Shown here: positions 26,113-34,971 of the stretch, in pieces
Layout: each line of letters starts with the position of its first letter
Position numbering within the stretch: the stretch's first letter is position 1
Source: Geodermatophilaceae bacterium URHA0031
Lineage (GTDB): Bacteria; Actinomycetota; Actinomycetes; Mycobacteriales; Geodermatophilaceae
DNA: 64,000 nt
Assembly: GCA_000620205.1 (NCBI GenBank)
Contig: JHVP01000006.1
Location: forward strand, 124,001 to 188,000
Reading direction: 5' to 3'
The notes under the pieces: generated by a model
The model's input: only the letters and a program-made list of their open reading frames with translations
The model's database searches: none
What the model was told of the DNA's origin: nothing
Made by a program: the position numbers and the translations under genes

Positions 26113-27156
26113 TCAGCCGGCGGCGCGCTCCCCCGGCGGGACCCAGCCGATGGCCGGGGCGACGTGCCGGGTGACCGTCTCCAGGAGCCGGGCGTTGTAC
26201 TCCACGCCCAGCATGTTCGGCACGGTCAGCAGCAGGGTGTCGGCGTCCCGGACGGCGGCGTCCTTGGCCAGCTCCTCGGCCAGCTGGTCGGGCTCGCCGA
26301 CGTAGCTCTTCCCGAACCGGGCCCGCACCCCCTCGAGGATGCCGACCTGGTCCCCGCCGCCGCGCTCGGAGCCGAAGTACTGCCGGTCCAGGTCGCTGGT
26401 GATCGGCATGACGCTGCGGCTCACCGACACCCGGGGCTCGTGCTCCCAGCCGGTCTCCGCCCAGGCCGCGCGGTAGAGCGCGATCTGCTCGGCCTGCAGC
26501 TCGTCGAAGGGCACCCCGGTGTCCTCGCTCAGCAGCGTGGAGCTCATCAGGTTCATCCCCTGCTGCGCCGTCCACACCGCGGTGCCCCGGGTGCCCGATC
26601 CCCACCAGATGCGCTCCCGCAGACCCGGCGACTGCGGTTGCACGGCGAGCCGGCCGGAGGCCCCACCGGTCATCCGCGGATCGGCGTCCACCACGGTCGC
26701 GCCGCTGATCGCGGCCAGGAACAGGCCGGTCTTCTCCCGGGCCAGGCCGGCGTCGTCGCTGCCCTCCGCGGGCACGTAGCCGAACGCCTCGGAGCCGCGC
26801 AGCGCGGTCTCCGGTGACCCCCGGCTGATCCCCAGCTGCAGCCGTCCGGCGCTGAGCAGGTCGGCGGCCGCCGCCTCCTCGGCCATGTACAGCGGGTTCT
26901 CGTAGCGCATGTCGATCACGCCGGTGCCCAGCTCGATCCGGGAGGTGCGCATGGCCATCGCGGTCAGCAGCGGGAAGGGCGAGGCCAGCTGCCGCGCGAA
27001 GTGGTGCACCCGCACGTAGGCCCCGTCCAGGCCGAGCTCCTCGGCTGCCACCGCCAGCTCGACGCTCTGCACCAGCGCGTCCCGGCCGGTCCGCACCTGC
27101 GAGCCCGGGATGGGCTGCCAGTGCCCGAAGGACAGGAAACCGATCCTCTTGCCCAC
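26113..27156 (-). CDS. LLM-class flavin- or F420-dependent oxidoreductase
   Basis: 347 aa, a bacterial-luciferase-like TIM barrel. Key parts: RIGFLSFGHWQPIPGSQVRT, ELGLDGAYVRVHHFARQLAS, FPLLTAMAMRTSRIELGTGV, IDMRYENPLYMAEEAAAADL and GRLQLGISRGSPE. The organism makes F420 (fbiC present), so either FMN or F420 is possible; the sequence does not decide. GTG 27156 with AGAGG upstream is chosen over the longer frame. Confidence 0.88.
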   Translation of the reverse strand: MGKRIGFLSFGHWQPIPGSQVRTGRDALVQSVELAVAAEELGLDGAYVRVHHFARQLASPFPLLTAMAMRTSRIELGTGVIDMRYENPLYMAEEAAAADLLSAGRLQLGISRGSPETALRGSEAFGYVPAEGSDDAGLAREKTGLFLAAISGATVVDADPRMTGGASGRLAVQPQSPGLRERIWWGSGTRGTAVWTAQQGMNLMSSTLLSEDTGVPFDELQAEQIALYRAAWAETGWEHEPRVSVSRSVMPITSDLDRQYFGSERGGGDQVGILEGVRARFGKSYVGEPDQLAEELAKDAAVRDADTLLLTVPNMLGVEYNARLLETVTRHVAPAIGWVPPGERAAG

Positions 27157-27284
27157 CGCACTCACCTCTCGTTGGTCTGCCACCCGCAGCGTCGCGAGGA
27201 GCCGCGGTGTTCCCCCGGGATGAGACGGGCAGCCCGTCGCGTTGCCGCCGGTGACCAGCGACACAGCGAACCGAGGAGCAGCAC

Positions 27285-27590
27285 ATGCGCGCCACCGTCG
27301 ACGGCACCGTCATCGCCGAGGCCCCGGAGTCCGAGCTCGTCCGGATCGAGGGCAACTGGTACTTCCCCCCGTCCGCGGTGGTGCCGGGTGCCCTGACCGA
27401 GAGCCCGACCCCGTACACCTGCCCGTGGAAGGGCCCGGCCCAGTACTGGCACGTCGTCACGCCGAACGGCACCACGAAGGACGGCGCCTGGAGCTACCCC
27501 GACCTGAAGCCCTCCGCCGTCGAGCGGGTGGGCACCGACTTCGCCGGTTACGTCGCCTTCTCCCCGGGGGTGGCGGTCAGCGCGGACTGA
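27285..27590 (+). CDS. DUF427 domain protein
   Basis: 101 aa, the full length of a single DUF427 domain. VDGTVIAEAPESELVRIEGN, WYFPPSAV and YTCPWKGPAQYWHV are the family signature. The function is unknown. ATG 27285 has GAGGAG upstream. Divergent from the LLM oxidoreductase with a 128-bp shared upstream region. Confidence 0.88.
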   Translation: MRATVDGTVIAEAPESELVRIEGNWYFPPSAVVPGALTESPTPYTCPWKGPAQYWHVVTPNGTTKDGAWSYPDLKPSAVERVGTDFAGYVAFSPGVAVSAD

Positions 27591-27739
27591 GCACCCGAGC
27601 GCGCGTAGCTGTACCGGAGGCCCCCGGGGGCGTACGGTCGGTGCTGGTCGAAGCTCCGGCCGTACGCACGCCCGCGGAGGCGTCCGCGTCCCGGAGCTCC
27701 CGGGTCGCCGTCCCTGCGCCGCACCGTGGGGAGACCACC

Positions 27740-28090
27740 GTGCTCGCACTGTCCGACACCCGGTGCCCGCCGGACGAGACACCGTTCCTGACCGTCTCCG
27801 TCCAGTGGTCCTGCGCGACCGTGGTCCTCGCCGGCGAGCTCGACCGCGAGTGCGCCCACCACCTCGTCGACGCCCTCGCCGCCCTGGCCTGCACCGACCA
27901 GCCGTGCTGGGTGGTCGATGCCGCGGCCGTCACCTGGTGCGACGCCGGCGGCCTCCAGGCGCTGGCGGCGGCGCACGCGCTGGCCGTCGCACGCGGCCGC
28001 CGGCTCCGGCTGGTGCACGCCAGCCGGTGCGTCGACCGGCTGGTCCGGCTCAGCGGGCTGGACCAGCTGATGGCGGACACCTGGGCATGA
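27740..28090 (+). CDS. STAS-domain protein (anti-sigma-factor-antagonist-like)
   Basis: 116 aa. FLTVSVQWSCATVVLAGELD then CWVVDAAAVTWCDAGGLQAL gives the STAS fold; the phosphorylatable Ser/Thr of SpoIIAA-type antagonists (D-S/T-S-G) is replaced by C-D-A-G-G, so classic phosphoswitching is unlikely. GTG 27740 has GGGGAG upstream. A paralogue follows 165 bp downstream with the same C-D-A-G-G motif, and both precede a c-di-GMP protein. Confidence 0.8.
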   Translation: MLALSDTRCPPDETPFLTVSVQWSCATVVLAGELDRECAHHLVDALAALACTDQPCWVVDAAAVTWCDAGGLQALAAAHALAVARGRRLRLVHASRCVDRLVRLSGLDQLMADTWA

Positions 28091-28255
28091 GCGCGCGACA
28101 CGCCGACCCGCGGTACGCGTGGTGCGGGTCTGGCGTGTCGCTCCCGGTTCCGAATACGGTCGGTTCCGGAGCTCAGCAACGCTTCCCCGCACGTCCGCCC
28201 GTGCCGCGAGCCCCCGCACCTCATCGGCGCGCCGCCCCCTGCCACCGGGAGAACC

Positions 28256-28657
28256 GTGGTCAACCCGTCCCCCTCGACCGGCCCGCAGCCGGTCACCCCG
28301 TCCTCCATCGCCGTCTCGGTCGACCTGCCCCAGGCCCGGGTGCGGGTGGCCGGCGAGCTGGACCGGGACTCCGCCCACCACCTGCTCGAGGCGGTGGAGA
28401 TCCTCGCCACCCGCCCGAGCCGGCGGTGGCAGCTGGACGCGGCCGACGTCACGTTCTGCGACGCCGGCGGCCTCCGCGCGCTGACCAGTGCGCACGAGAT
28501 CGCCGTCTCCCACGGCCGCAGCCTGCGGTTGGTGCGCCGCAGCCGCCCGGTGGCCCGGCTCGTCTCCCTCCTCGGCGAGGACGAGGTCTTCCCGCCCGCG
28601 TCGACGTCGCGGCCCCGCGCGGCGCGCGTCCTGTGTGGCGCGACGCGCACTCCGTGA
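28256..28657 (+). CDS. STAS-domain protein, paralogue of the preceding gene
   Basis: 133 aa. SSIAVSVDLPQARVRVAGEL, DRDSAHHLLEAVEILA and LDAADVTFCDAGGLRALTSA match the upstream STAS protein closely, so the pair is a tandem duplication. It too has C-D-A-G-G where antagonists carry a phosphorylated Ser. The C-terminal RPRAARVLCGATRTP is extra. GTG 28256 has GGGAGAA. Confidence 0.8.
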   Translation: MVNPSPSTGPQPVTPSSIAVSVDLPQARVRVAGELDRDSAHHLLEAVEILATRPSRRWQLDAADVTFCDAGGLRALTSAHEIAVSHGRSLRLVRRSRPVARLVSLLGEDEVFPPASTSRPRAARVLCGATRTP

Positions 28658-28735
28658 CCGGAGGGATTTCCCGTCACTCGCAGTGACGGCACGAACACCC
28701 ATCTCGGGCTCGGGTTCCCGGGTTGACGGCACCGG

Positions 28736-31081
28736 ATGAGCCACCCTGTCCCCGTGACCATCTCCGCCCCCGAGTCGTCCGGCGCCTCCGGGCCCACCGG
28801 CGCTGCCGGGCAGCGGCTGCGCGCAGCCGACGTGCTGCTCGCCGACCGCGGTCAGCTCTTCCGCGCACTGTTCCTCGCCTCGCCGATCGCCAAGGCCGTC
28901 GTGTCCCCCGACGGTCACCTGCTCGTGGCGAACCGGGCCATGTGCGAGCTCACCGGCCGCACCTCGGGCGCGCTGGTCGGTCGGCACCTCGACCTGCTGA
29001 CCCACCCGGACGACGTGCCCGTGGGCGACCGCGCGACCGAGCACGTGCCCGGCACCCCGCTGCTCGACCCCCAGCTCGAGATCGTCGGTGAGCGCAGGCT
29101 GCGGCGCGCCGACGGCGAGAGCATCTGGGTGCACCAGTCCCAGGAGCTGGTCCACCGCAGCAACGGCCAGCCGCAGTTCGTGGTGGTCACGATGGTCGAC
29201 GTCACCGACCGCCGGCGCGTCGAGGAGGACCTGGTCCGCCGCGCGTACACCGATGCCCTGACCGGGCTGCCCAACCGGCGCGCGCTGACCGAGCGGCTGC
29301 AGCGCGCCCTCGCCGTCTCCCGCCGCCGGGGCACCTCGGTCGGCCTGCTGCACCTGGACCTGGACCGCTTCACCGCGGTCAACGACTCCCTCGGCCACGA
29401 GGGCGGCGACCAGCTGCTGTGCCAGGTCGCCGACCGGCTGCGCTGGAGCACCCGGGTCGAGGACACCGCGGTCCGCTTCGGGGCCGACGAGTTCCTGGTG
29501 CTGGCCGAGGAGGTCGAGGACGTCGAGGCGCTGCGCACGCTGGCGGACCGGCTGCTCAGCGTCCTGGACGAGCCGTTCCACGTGCTCGACCGGGAGATCG
29601 TCCTGTCCGCCAGCGTCGGCATGACGCTCGGCTCGGACATCGCCCCGGAGGCGCTGCTCCGCCAGGCGCACAGCGCTCTCGCCCGGGCCAAGGCCAGCGG
29701 GGGTCGTGGCCGCGTCGAGGTGCACGACGGCGCGGTCGGCGAGGGCTACGTCGACCAGCTCCAGCTGGAGACCGACCTGCGGCACGCGCTGGAGGCCGGC
29801 GAGCTGCGGCTGTTCTACCAACCGATCGTGGCGCTGGCCGACGAGCACCTGCTCGGCTACGAGGCCCTCATCCGCTGGCAGCACCCCACCCGGGGGCTCC
29901 TGCCGCCCGGTGCCTTCCTGTCCGCGGCCGAGGACAACCGGCTCACCTCCCGGCTGGGTGCCTGGGTGCTGCACCAGGCCTGCTGGGACGCCGCCGGCTG
30001 GGACGCCGACCTGCGCGTGCACGTCAACATCTCCGCCCGGCACCTGGCCGAGCCCGGCTTCAGCGAGCTCGTCGCCGACGCGCTGGCCGAGTCCGGGCTG
30101 GCCCCGGAGCGGCTGGAGCTGGAGATCACCGAGTCGACGGCGCTGTTCGCCGCCGACGCGACGCTGCACGCCGTGGACACGGTCACCGAGACCGGCGTGA
30201 CGCTCGCCCTGGACGACTTCGGCACCGGCTACTCGGCGATCACCGCGCTGCACCGGCTGCCCATCCACACGCTCAAGATCGACCGGTCGTTCGTCGCCGA
30301 CGTCGTCGCCGAGCCGGCCACCGCCGCCCTGGTCCAGGGCCTGCTGCAGCTGGGGCAGGGCATGGGCCTGCAGGTCATCGCGGAGGGCATCGAGGACGGC
30401 GAGCAGGCCCAGTGGCTGCGCGAGCACGGCTGCTCGATGGCCCAGGGCTACGCCTTCGGCCGCCCGGCCCCTCTGCCGGCGCGCGAGCTGGAAGAGCTGC
30501 CCGACCTCGACGACGACCGCCCGCCGGCCGGGTCCGTCGCGGGGGCCGGCACGCAGCTGGTCCCGCCGACCGAGCTGCACGACCCGAGCGAGGACGAGTG
30601 GGGTCCCGAGGCGGACACCGGCCCGAGCCTCCGCTCGGCCGCCGTCCCCCAGCTCGACGCCTTCGTCCTGCCGGCCACCGGCGTGCTCCCCGCGCCGTCG
30701 GCGGACACCGACGAGCTGCCCGAGGTCGAGCCCGAGGTCGAAGTCGAGGCCGGGGTCGAGCCCGGCCCCGCGGCCGTCGAGCCGGCGGCCGTCGAGCTGG
30801 CGGCGGACGGGTCGGCCGAGGTGGCGCCGGAGCCCGGCTTCGACCCCGGGGTCTTCCGGCCCTCCCGCGCGTTCCTCGAGCTGCGTGCGCTGCTGATGGC
30901 CAACGGTGCCGCGGACATCGCCAGCGTCCCGGAGCCGCGCGAGCCCGTCGCGTTCGGCGACCTGCGGTCGCTGACCGACGACCCGACCGACTTCTCCGGG
31001 CTCCGGCCCTGGCTGGAGTCCTTCCAGCAGCGGCTCGGCCCGCGCACCGGCGACGTGCCGCAGGTCGGCGACCGGGCCTGA
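28736..31081 (+). CDS. PAS-GGDEF-EAL cyclic-di-GMP protein
   Basis: 781 aa, soluble. A PAS domain at about 40-160 (RALFLASPIAKAVVSPDGHL) is followed by a GGDEF domain at about 165-325 (TDALTGLPNRRAL, HLDLDRFTAVNDSLGHEGGD). The signature reads GADEF near 249, a one-residue departure that may weaken cyclase activity. The EAL domain at about 340-585 is complete: EAL at 376, NISARHL, ELEITES, LDDFGTGYS, LKIDRSFV, IAEGIED and QGYAFGRP, so phosphodiesterase activity is expected. An unusual acidic Pro/Glu/Ala-rich tail of nearly 200 residues follows, ending in SGLRPWLESFQQRLGPR, unlike standard members. Confidence 0.92.
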   Translation: MSHPVPVTISAPESSGASGPTGAAGQRLRAADVLLADRGQLFRALFLASPIAKAVVSPDGHLLVANRAMCELTGRTSGALVGRHLDLLTHPDDVPVGDRATEHVPGTPLLDPQLEIVGERRLRRADGESIWVHQSQELVHRSNGQPQFVVVTMVDVTDRRRVEEDLVRRAYTDALTGLPNRRALTERLQRALAVSRRRGTSVGLLHLDLDRFTAVNDSLGHEGGDQLLCQVADRLRWSTRVEDTAVRFGADEFLVLAEEVEDVEALRTLADRLLSVLDEPFHVLDREIVLSASVGMTLGSDIAPEALLRQAHSALARAKASGGRGRVEVHDGAVGEGYVDQLQLETDLRHALEAGELRLFYQPIVALADEHLLGYEALIRWQHPTRGLLPPGAFLSAAEDNRLTSRLGAWVLHQACWDAAGWDADLRVHVNISARHLAEPGFSELVADALAESGLAPERLELEITESTALFAADATLHAVDTVTETGVTLALDDFGTGYSAITALHRLPIHTLKIDRSFVADVVAEPATAALVQGLLQLGQGMGLQVIAEGIEDGEQAQWLREHGCSMAQGYAFGRPAPLPARELEELPDLDDDRPPAGSVAGAGTQLVPPTELHDPSEDEWGPEADTGPSLRSAAVPQLDAFVLPATGVLPAPSADTDELPEVEPEVEVEAGVEPGPAAVEPAAVELAADGSAEVAPEPGFDPGVFRPSRAFLELRALLMANGAADIASVPEPREPVAFGDLRSLTDDPTDFSGLRPWLESFQQRLGPRTGDVPQVGDRA

Positions 31082-31086
31082 ACGCG

Positions 31087-31124
31087 GCTCGAGCCGGCCG
31101 GCAGGAACGCCGGTCGGCTCGAGC
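31087..31124. terminator. Bidirectional hairpin terminator
   Basis: 16-nt arms GCTCGAGCCGGCCGGC and GCCGGTCGGCTCGAGC with a 6-nt loop and one G-T pair, 5 nt after the EAL-protein stop and 12 nt before the end of the convergent lipoprotein gene. Confidence 0.75.
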
Positions 31125-31136
31125 AGGGGGGCTTCC

Positions 31137-31829
31137 TCAGGAGGTCTGGACGGTGATCGTCGAGGTGCCGATGACCAGGCCACCGGCGAGGGCGTCGGTC
31201 TTGAACGTGGAGTTCAGCAGCGCGGCCGCCTCGTCGGAGAGCTTGACGGTGGTGCCGTCGAGCACGGCGTTGCCCTCGGCGTCCGTCGTCGGCGCCGACA
31301 GCGTGCTGCCGTCGAGGTTGAACAGCGGCGCGTTGCCGGCAGCCAACTCGCCGTTGACGGCCACGTCGCCGAAGAGCCGGGCCGGCTTGCCCGGATCGAT
31401 GACGAAGTTGCTCAGCTCGACGGTGGTGCCACCGGCGGCCAGGGTCAGGCCGCTGCCGTCGTGGAAGACGACACCCTGGACCCAGGGGCGGTAGCCGGTC
31501 TCGCGGTCGTAGAGGGTCACGGTGCCGCCGGTGATCGGGAAGTCCACGACGCCGGTCGTGCCGTCGAGGGTGGCCGTGCCGGTGACGCCCGGGGTCAGGC
31601 CCAGCGTGCCGAGCGCGCTGACGAAGCCGGAGTCGAGGGTGACGGCGGTGTCGCCGCCCGGGATGGCGCGGACGACCGCGGCGGGCTTGGGCACCGAGAC
31701 CGAGCTGCTCGACGAGTCGGCGGCCTGGGCGGTGTCGACGTCGTTGGTCCCACAGGCGGACAGCCCGATGACGGCGCTGAGCGCGGCGGCGGCGACGAAG
31801 CCCTGACGAGTGGCGCTCTTGCGGTTCAT
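31137..31829 (-). CDS. Secreted lipoprotein, hypothetical
   Basis: 230 aa. The signal peptide MNRKSATRQGFVAAAALSAV ends in the lipobox LSAC, so the mature protein is lipid-anchored. A Ser-rich linker follows, then a beta-rich region with repeated GTTVELSN, LDGSTLSAP and LDGTTVKLSDEAAALL. ATG 31829 is preferred to the upstream ATG because TTGGAGT precedes it. No named family is recognised. Confidence 0.82.
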   Translation of the reverse strand: MNRKSATRQGFVAAAALSAVIGLSACGTNDVDTAQAADSSSSSVSVPKPAAVVRAIPGGDTAVTLDSGFVSALGTLGLTPGVTGTATLDGTTGVVDFPITGGTVTLYDRETGYRPWVQGVVFHDGSGLTLAAGGTTVELSNFVIDPGKPARLFGDVAVNGELAAGNAPLFNLDGSTLSAPTTDAEGNAVLDGTTVKLSDEAAALLNSTFKTDALAGGLVIGTSTITVQTS

Positions 31830-31906
31830 GTCTGACTCCAAGTCGTGAGCGAGTGACGCAACGACAGGAGTTCGGGGTCGACCCCGGGACCGGATGGGTC
31901 CTCAGG

Positions 31907-32746
31907 TCACAAATCGATCACGGGCGAGACAGTGGCGTCCGACCGTTCCAGCTGCGGTCGCTTCGCGGCGCGCCCGTCACCCGAGGACCGGCCGCGCAGC
32001 CGGCGCCCCACCCACGGCACCACGAAGCCGCGCACCCACGCCAGCTCCTGCGCCAGCACCTCGCGCGGAGGACGGAGCGGAGCGGGCTCGAGCGGTGTCC
32101 GCCAGTCGGTGTCGTCCCCGGCGACCGGGACCCCGAGCGCGGCGGCCGCGGCCAGCGCCGTGCGCCGGTGCCCCTCGGCGGTGAGGTGGATCCGGTCGCC
32201 CGGGTCCCACAGCCGGGCGTCCTGGAGCCAGGCGGCTCCCCACTGGTCCAGCACGACGGCGCCCTGCCGCGCGGCGATCGACCAGAGGTGGGCGTTGAAC
32301 ACCGCGACCCGGCCCCGGGTGCGTCGGATGATCGGGGTCTGCCGGGGGTCGACGCCGGTCGCCAGCAGCACGTCGGCGCCGGCCCGCCGGAAGGAGACGA
32401 CCGCCGTCTCGAGGTCCGCGGCCAGCCGGTCCGGGTCGGCGCCCGGGCGCAGCAGGTCGTTGCCACCGGCCACCAGGCTCACCAGGTCCGGCCCGGCGGC
32501 CAGCGCCGCCGGCACCTGCTCGGCGAGCACCTGCGGCAGCAGCCGACCGCGGATGGCCAGGTTGGCGTACTCGATCCCGCCGGCCGGGGCGGCAGCGGCG
32601 AGGTGCTCGGCCAGCCGGTCCGCCCAGCCCCGGAACGCATCGGGGCCGGCGGGGTCCGGGTCGCTCAGCCCCTCGGTGAACGAGTCCCCCAGCGCGATGT
32701 AGCGCTGCCACGTCCGACGGTCGCTGCCCGGTTGCACGCCGCCCAT
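31907..32746 (-). CDS. SGNH/GDSL hydrolase
   Basis: 279 aa, cytoplasmic. SGNH blocks: IALGDSFTEGLSD (catalytic Ser), NLAIRGRLLPQV, VAGGNDLLRPG (Gly/Asn oxyanion) and DRIHLTAEGHRRTAL (Asp and His). A basic C-terminal tail (GRRLRGRSSGDGRAAKRPQ) is added. These enzymes hydrolyse esters of lipids or sugars; the substrate is unknown. Divergent from the transglutaminase gene with a long palindrome between them. Confidence 0.88.
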   Translation of the reverse strand: MGGVQPGSDRRTWQRYIALGDSFTEGLSDPDPAGPDAFRGWADRLAEHLAAAAPAGGIEYANLAIRGRLLPQVLAEQVPAALAAGPDLVSLVAGGNDLLRPGADPDRLAADLETAVVSFRRAGADVLLATGVDPRQTPIIRRTRGRVAVFNAHLWSIAARQGAVVLDQWGAAWLQDARLWDPGDRIHLTAEGHRRTALAAAAALGVPVAGDDTDWRTPLEPAPLRPPREVLAQELAWVRGFVVPWVGRRLRGRSSGDGRAAKRPQLERSDATVSPVIDL

Positions 32747-32790
32747 GGCACCACGCCCGCGGAGCGGCGCCGACCGGGGGTCCCGGCAGG

Positions 32791-32827
32791 GTCGTGCTCT
32801 GCTACCTGGCAGGCAGCAGAGCACGAC
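32791..32827. promoter_or_regulatory. 37-nt near-perfect palindrome between divergent genes
   Basis: Outer arms GTCGTGCTCTGCT (32791-32803) and AGCAGAGCACGAC (32815-32827) enclose A-CCTG-G-CAGG-C, so the pairing continues inside with only single unpaired bases. It sits 45 bp from the SGNH start and 64 bp from the transglutaminase start. It may be an operator controlling both, or a hairpin in the leader. Confidence 0.6.
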
Positions 32828-32890
32828 CGTGGCGGACCGCACATCCGCCGGTCACGCGCCCGACACGAGGGGCGGCCAGGATGGGCGGTC

Positions 32891-33676
32891 ATGCGCACCG
32901 ACGTCGCCTGTTCCCTGACCGTCTCCTCGCCCGTACCGGCGACCGCGCTGCTGCAGGTCGCCGTCGCCGCCCCGGCCGGCGAGCAGCTGACCGTGCTGAC
33001 CGAGGGCCGGCCGGTGCCCGTCGAGGAGGTCGCCGTCCCCGGCGCCCGGGTGCACCGGCTGCAGCTTGGCGCCGGCGAGTCGACCATCGCCTACACCGCG
33101 CACGTCGAGTCCGGCGGGAGCCCTCGGGAGGTGACCGCGGCGGAGTGGGCCGAGCACCTGCGCCCCAGCCGGTACTGCCCCTCCGACCAGCTCGAGGGGT
33201 ACGCGAGCACCGAGTTCGACCGGACGACCCCGAGGTCCCGGCTGGTCGCCGACGTCGCTGCCTGGGTGGGCCGGCGGCTGGTCTACACGTCGGGCTCCAG
33301 CCGGCCGGTGGACACCGCCGTCGACACCCTGCTGCTCGGCCAGGGGGTCTGCCGCGACTACGCGCACCTGACGATCACGCTCCTGCGGGCGCTGGAGGTG
33401 CCGGCCCGGCTGGTCGCCGTCTACGCGCCCGGGCTGTCCCCGATGGACTTCCACGCCGTCGTCGAGGCCGACGTGGACGGCGTGTGGCAGACCGTCGACG
33501 CGACCCGGCTGGCGCCGACGTCGTCCCTGGTCCGGATCTGCTCCGGCCGGGACGCCGCCGACACCGCGTTCCTCTCGCTCTTCGGTGGCCGGGCCACGCT
33601 GGGCGCGATGACCGTCACCGCCACGGTCGACGGCGAGCTCCCCGCACCGGGCGACGAGCCGTTCCCCCTCCCCTGA
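32891..33676 (+). CDS. Transglutaminase-like protein
   Basis: 261 aa. An N-terminal beta domain (about 1-85) precedes a transglutaminase-like core. Triad: Cys in GQGVCRDYAHL (about 154), His in SPMDFHAVVEA (about 188), Asp in QTVDATRLAPT (about 203). The group includes bacterial proteases and amidases associated with peptide or amino-acid-polymer cleavage. No signal peptide. ATG 32891, or the ATG 10 nt upstream in another frame, has a weak ribosome-binding site. Confidence 0.85.
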   Translation: MRTDVACSLTVSSPVPATALLQVAVAAPAGEQLTVLTEGRPVPVEEVAVPGARVHRLQLGAGESTIAYTAHVESGGSPREVTAAEWAEHLRPSRYCPSDQLEGYASTEFDRTTPRSRLVADVAAWVGRRLVYTSGSSRPVDTAVDTLLLGQGVCRDYAHLTITLLRALEVPARLVAVYAPGLSPMDFHAVVEADVDGVWQTVDATRLAPTSSLVRICSGRDAADTAFLSLFGGRATLGAMTVTATVDGELPAPGDEPFPLP

Positions 33677-33693
33677 CGAAGGACCCGACCTCC

Positions 33694-34971
33694 TCACCGC
33701 TCGCACGCTCGCGGCGAGCCTCTGTCCGGGGCCGGACAGCGAGGCGGAGTCCCTCCCGACTCCGTGAGCCGTCGTTCCAGGAACGCGCGTTCGGCCCCGT
33801 TCCCGACCCGCTCGAGCGCCGCGGCGTAGGCCTGCGCCGCCTCGGCCCGCCGGTCCAGCCGGCGCAGCAGGTCGGCGCGGACGGCGTGCACGAGGTGCCC
33901 GGGCAGGTCGAGCTGGTCGACGAGGGCCAGCCCGGCCGCCGGCCCCTCGACCTCCGCGACCGCCACGGCCCGGTGCAGCGCCACCACCGGGGTGGGGGTC
34001 AGCGCGAGCAGCAGGTCGTAGAGCGCGAGGACCTGCCGCCAGTCCGTGTCCGCCGCCGTCGGTGCGTCGCTGTGCACCGCGTTGACCGCCGCCTGCACCT
34101 GGTACGGCCCGGGCTCCCCCCGGCGCAGGCACCCCCGGACCAGCGCCTGGCCCTCGGCGACCAGCGCGTGGTCCCAGCGCCGCCGGTCCTGGTCGGCCAG
34201 CAGCACCAGGTCGCCGTCGGCGGTCGTGCGGGCCGGCCGGCGGGACTCGGTGAGCAGCATCAGCGCCAGCAGCCCGGTCACCTCCGGCTCGTCCGGGAGC
34301 AGCTCGTGCAGCAGCCGGCCGAGCCGGATGCCCTCGGCGCACAGGTCGGGGCGGCCCAGGTCGTCCCCGGCGCTGGCGGTGTGGCCCTCGGTGAAGACCA
34401 GGTACACCACCGCCAGCACCGGGCCGAGCCGCGCCGGCAGGTCCTCCTCGCCGGGCACCCGGTACGGGATCCGGGCGTGCCGGATCTTCGCCTTGGCCCG
34501 CACCAGCCGCTGCGCCATGGTCGGCTCGGGCACCAGGAAGGCGCGGGCGATCTCGGCGGTGGACAGCCCGCCGATCAGCCGCAGCGTGAGCGCCACCTGG
34601 GCCGCCGGCGCCAGGGCCGGGTGGCAGCAGGTGAACACCAGCCGCAGCCGGTCGTCGGAGACCGGCCCGACGTCCACCGGCTCGTCGCGGGCGTGCAGCA
34701 GCGCGGCCTGGGCGTGCCGGTCGTCGCGGGAGGCCTCCCGCCGCAGTCGGTCGATGGCGCGGTTGCGGGCGGTGGTGATGATCCAGCCCGCCGGGCTGGG
34801 CGGGACGCCGTCCTCCGGCCAGCGCTGCACCGCCGTGGTGAACGCGTCGGCGACCGCCTCCTCGGCGACGTCGACGTCCCCGAACACCCGCACCAGGACG
34901 GCGACGGCCCGCGCGTACTGCTCGCGGAACACCTGCTCGACCGGCTGCTCGACCGGCACGCCCGGGGTCAC
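33694..34971 (-). CDS. ECF42-type RNA polymerase sigma factor
   Basis: 425 aa. Sigma region 2 (VEQVFREQYARAVAVLVRVF, EEAVADAFTTAVQRWP, GWIITTARNRAIDRLRRE) and region 4 (LTLRLIGGLSTAEIARAFLV, PEPTMAQRLVRAKAKIRHA) are followed by a long C-terminal DUF6596/TPR-like domain (about 190-400), the hallmark of ECF42. GTG 34971 overlaps the stop of the DGPF gene. ECF42 factors are characteristically encoded with such a DGPF protein and lack a classical anti-sigma factor. Confidence 0.92.
   Translation of the reverse strand: MTPGVPVEQPVEQVFREQYARAVAVLVRVFGDVDVAEEAVADAFTTAVQRWPEDGVPPSPAGWIITTARNRAIDRLRREASRDDRHAQAALLHARDEPVDVGPVSDDRLRLVFTCCHPALAPAAQVALTLRLIGGLSTAEIARAFLVPEPTMAQRLVRAKAKIRHARIPYRVPGEEDLPARLGPVLAVVYLVFTEGHTASAGDDLGRPDLCAEGIRLGRLLHELLPDEPEVTGLLALMLLTESRRPARTTADGDLVLLADQDRRRWDHALVAEGQALVRGCLRRGEPGPYQVQAAVNAVHSDAPTAADTDWRQVLALYDLLLALTPTPVVALHRAVAVAEVEGPAAGLALVDQLDLPGHLVHAVRADLLRRLDRRAEAAQAYAAALERVGNGAERAFLERRLTESGGTPPRCPAPDRGSPRACER

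Noticed and set aside
27548-31183. 1211-aa minus-strand open frame
   Set aside because: It is an antisense shadow of the STAS and PAS-GGDEF-EAL genes with no domain pattern; long antisense frames are expected at this GC content.
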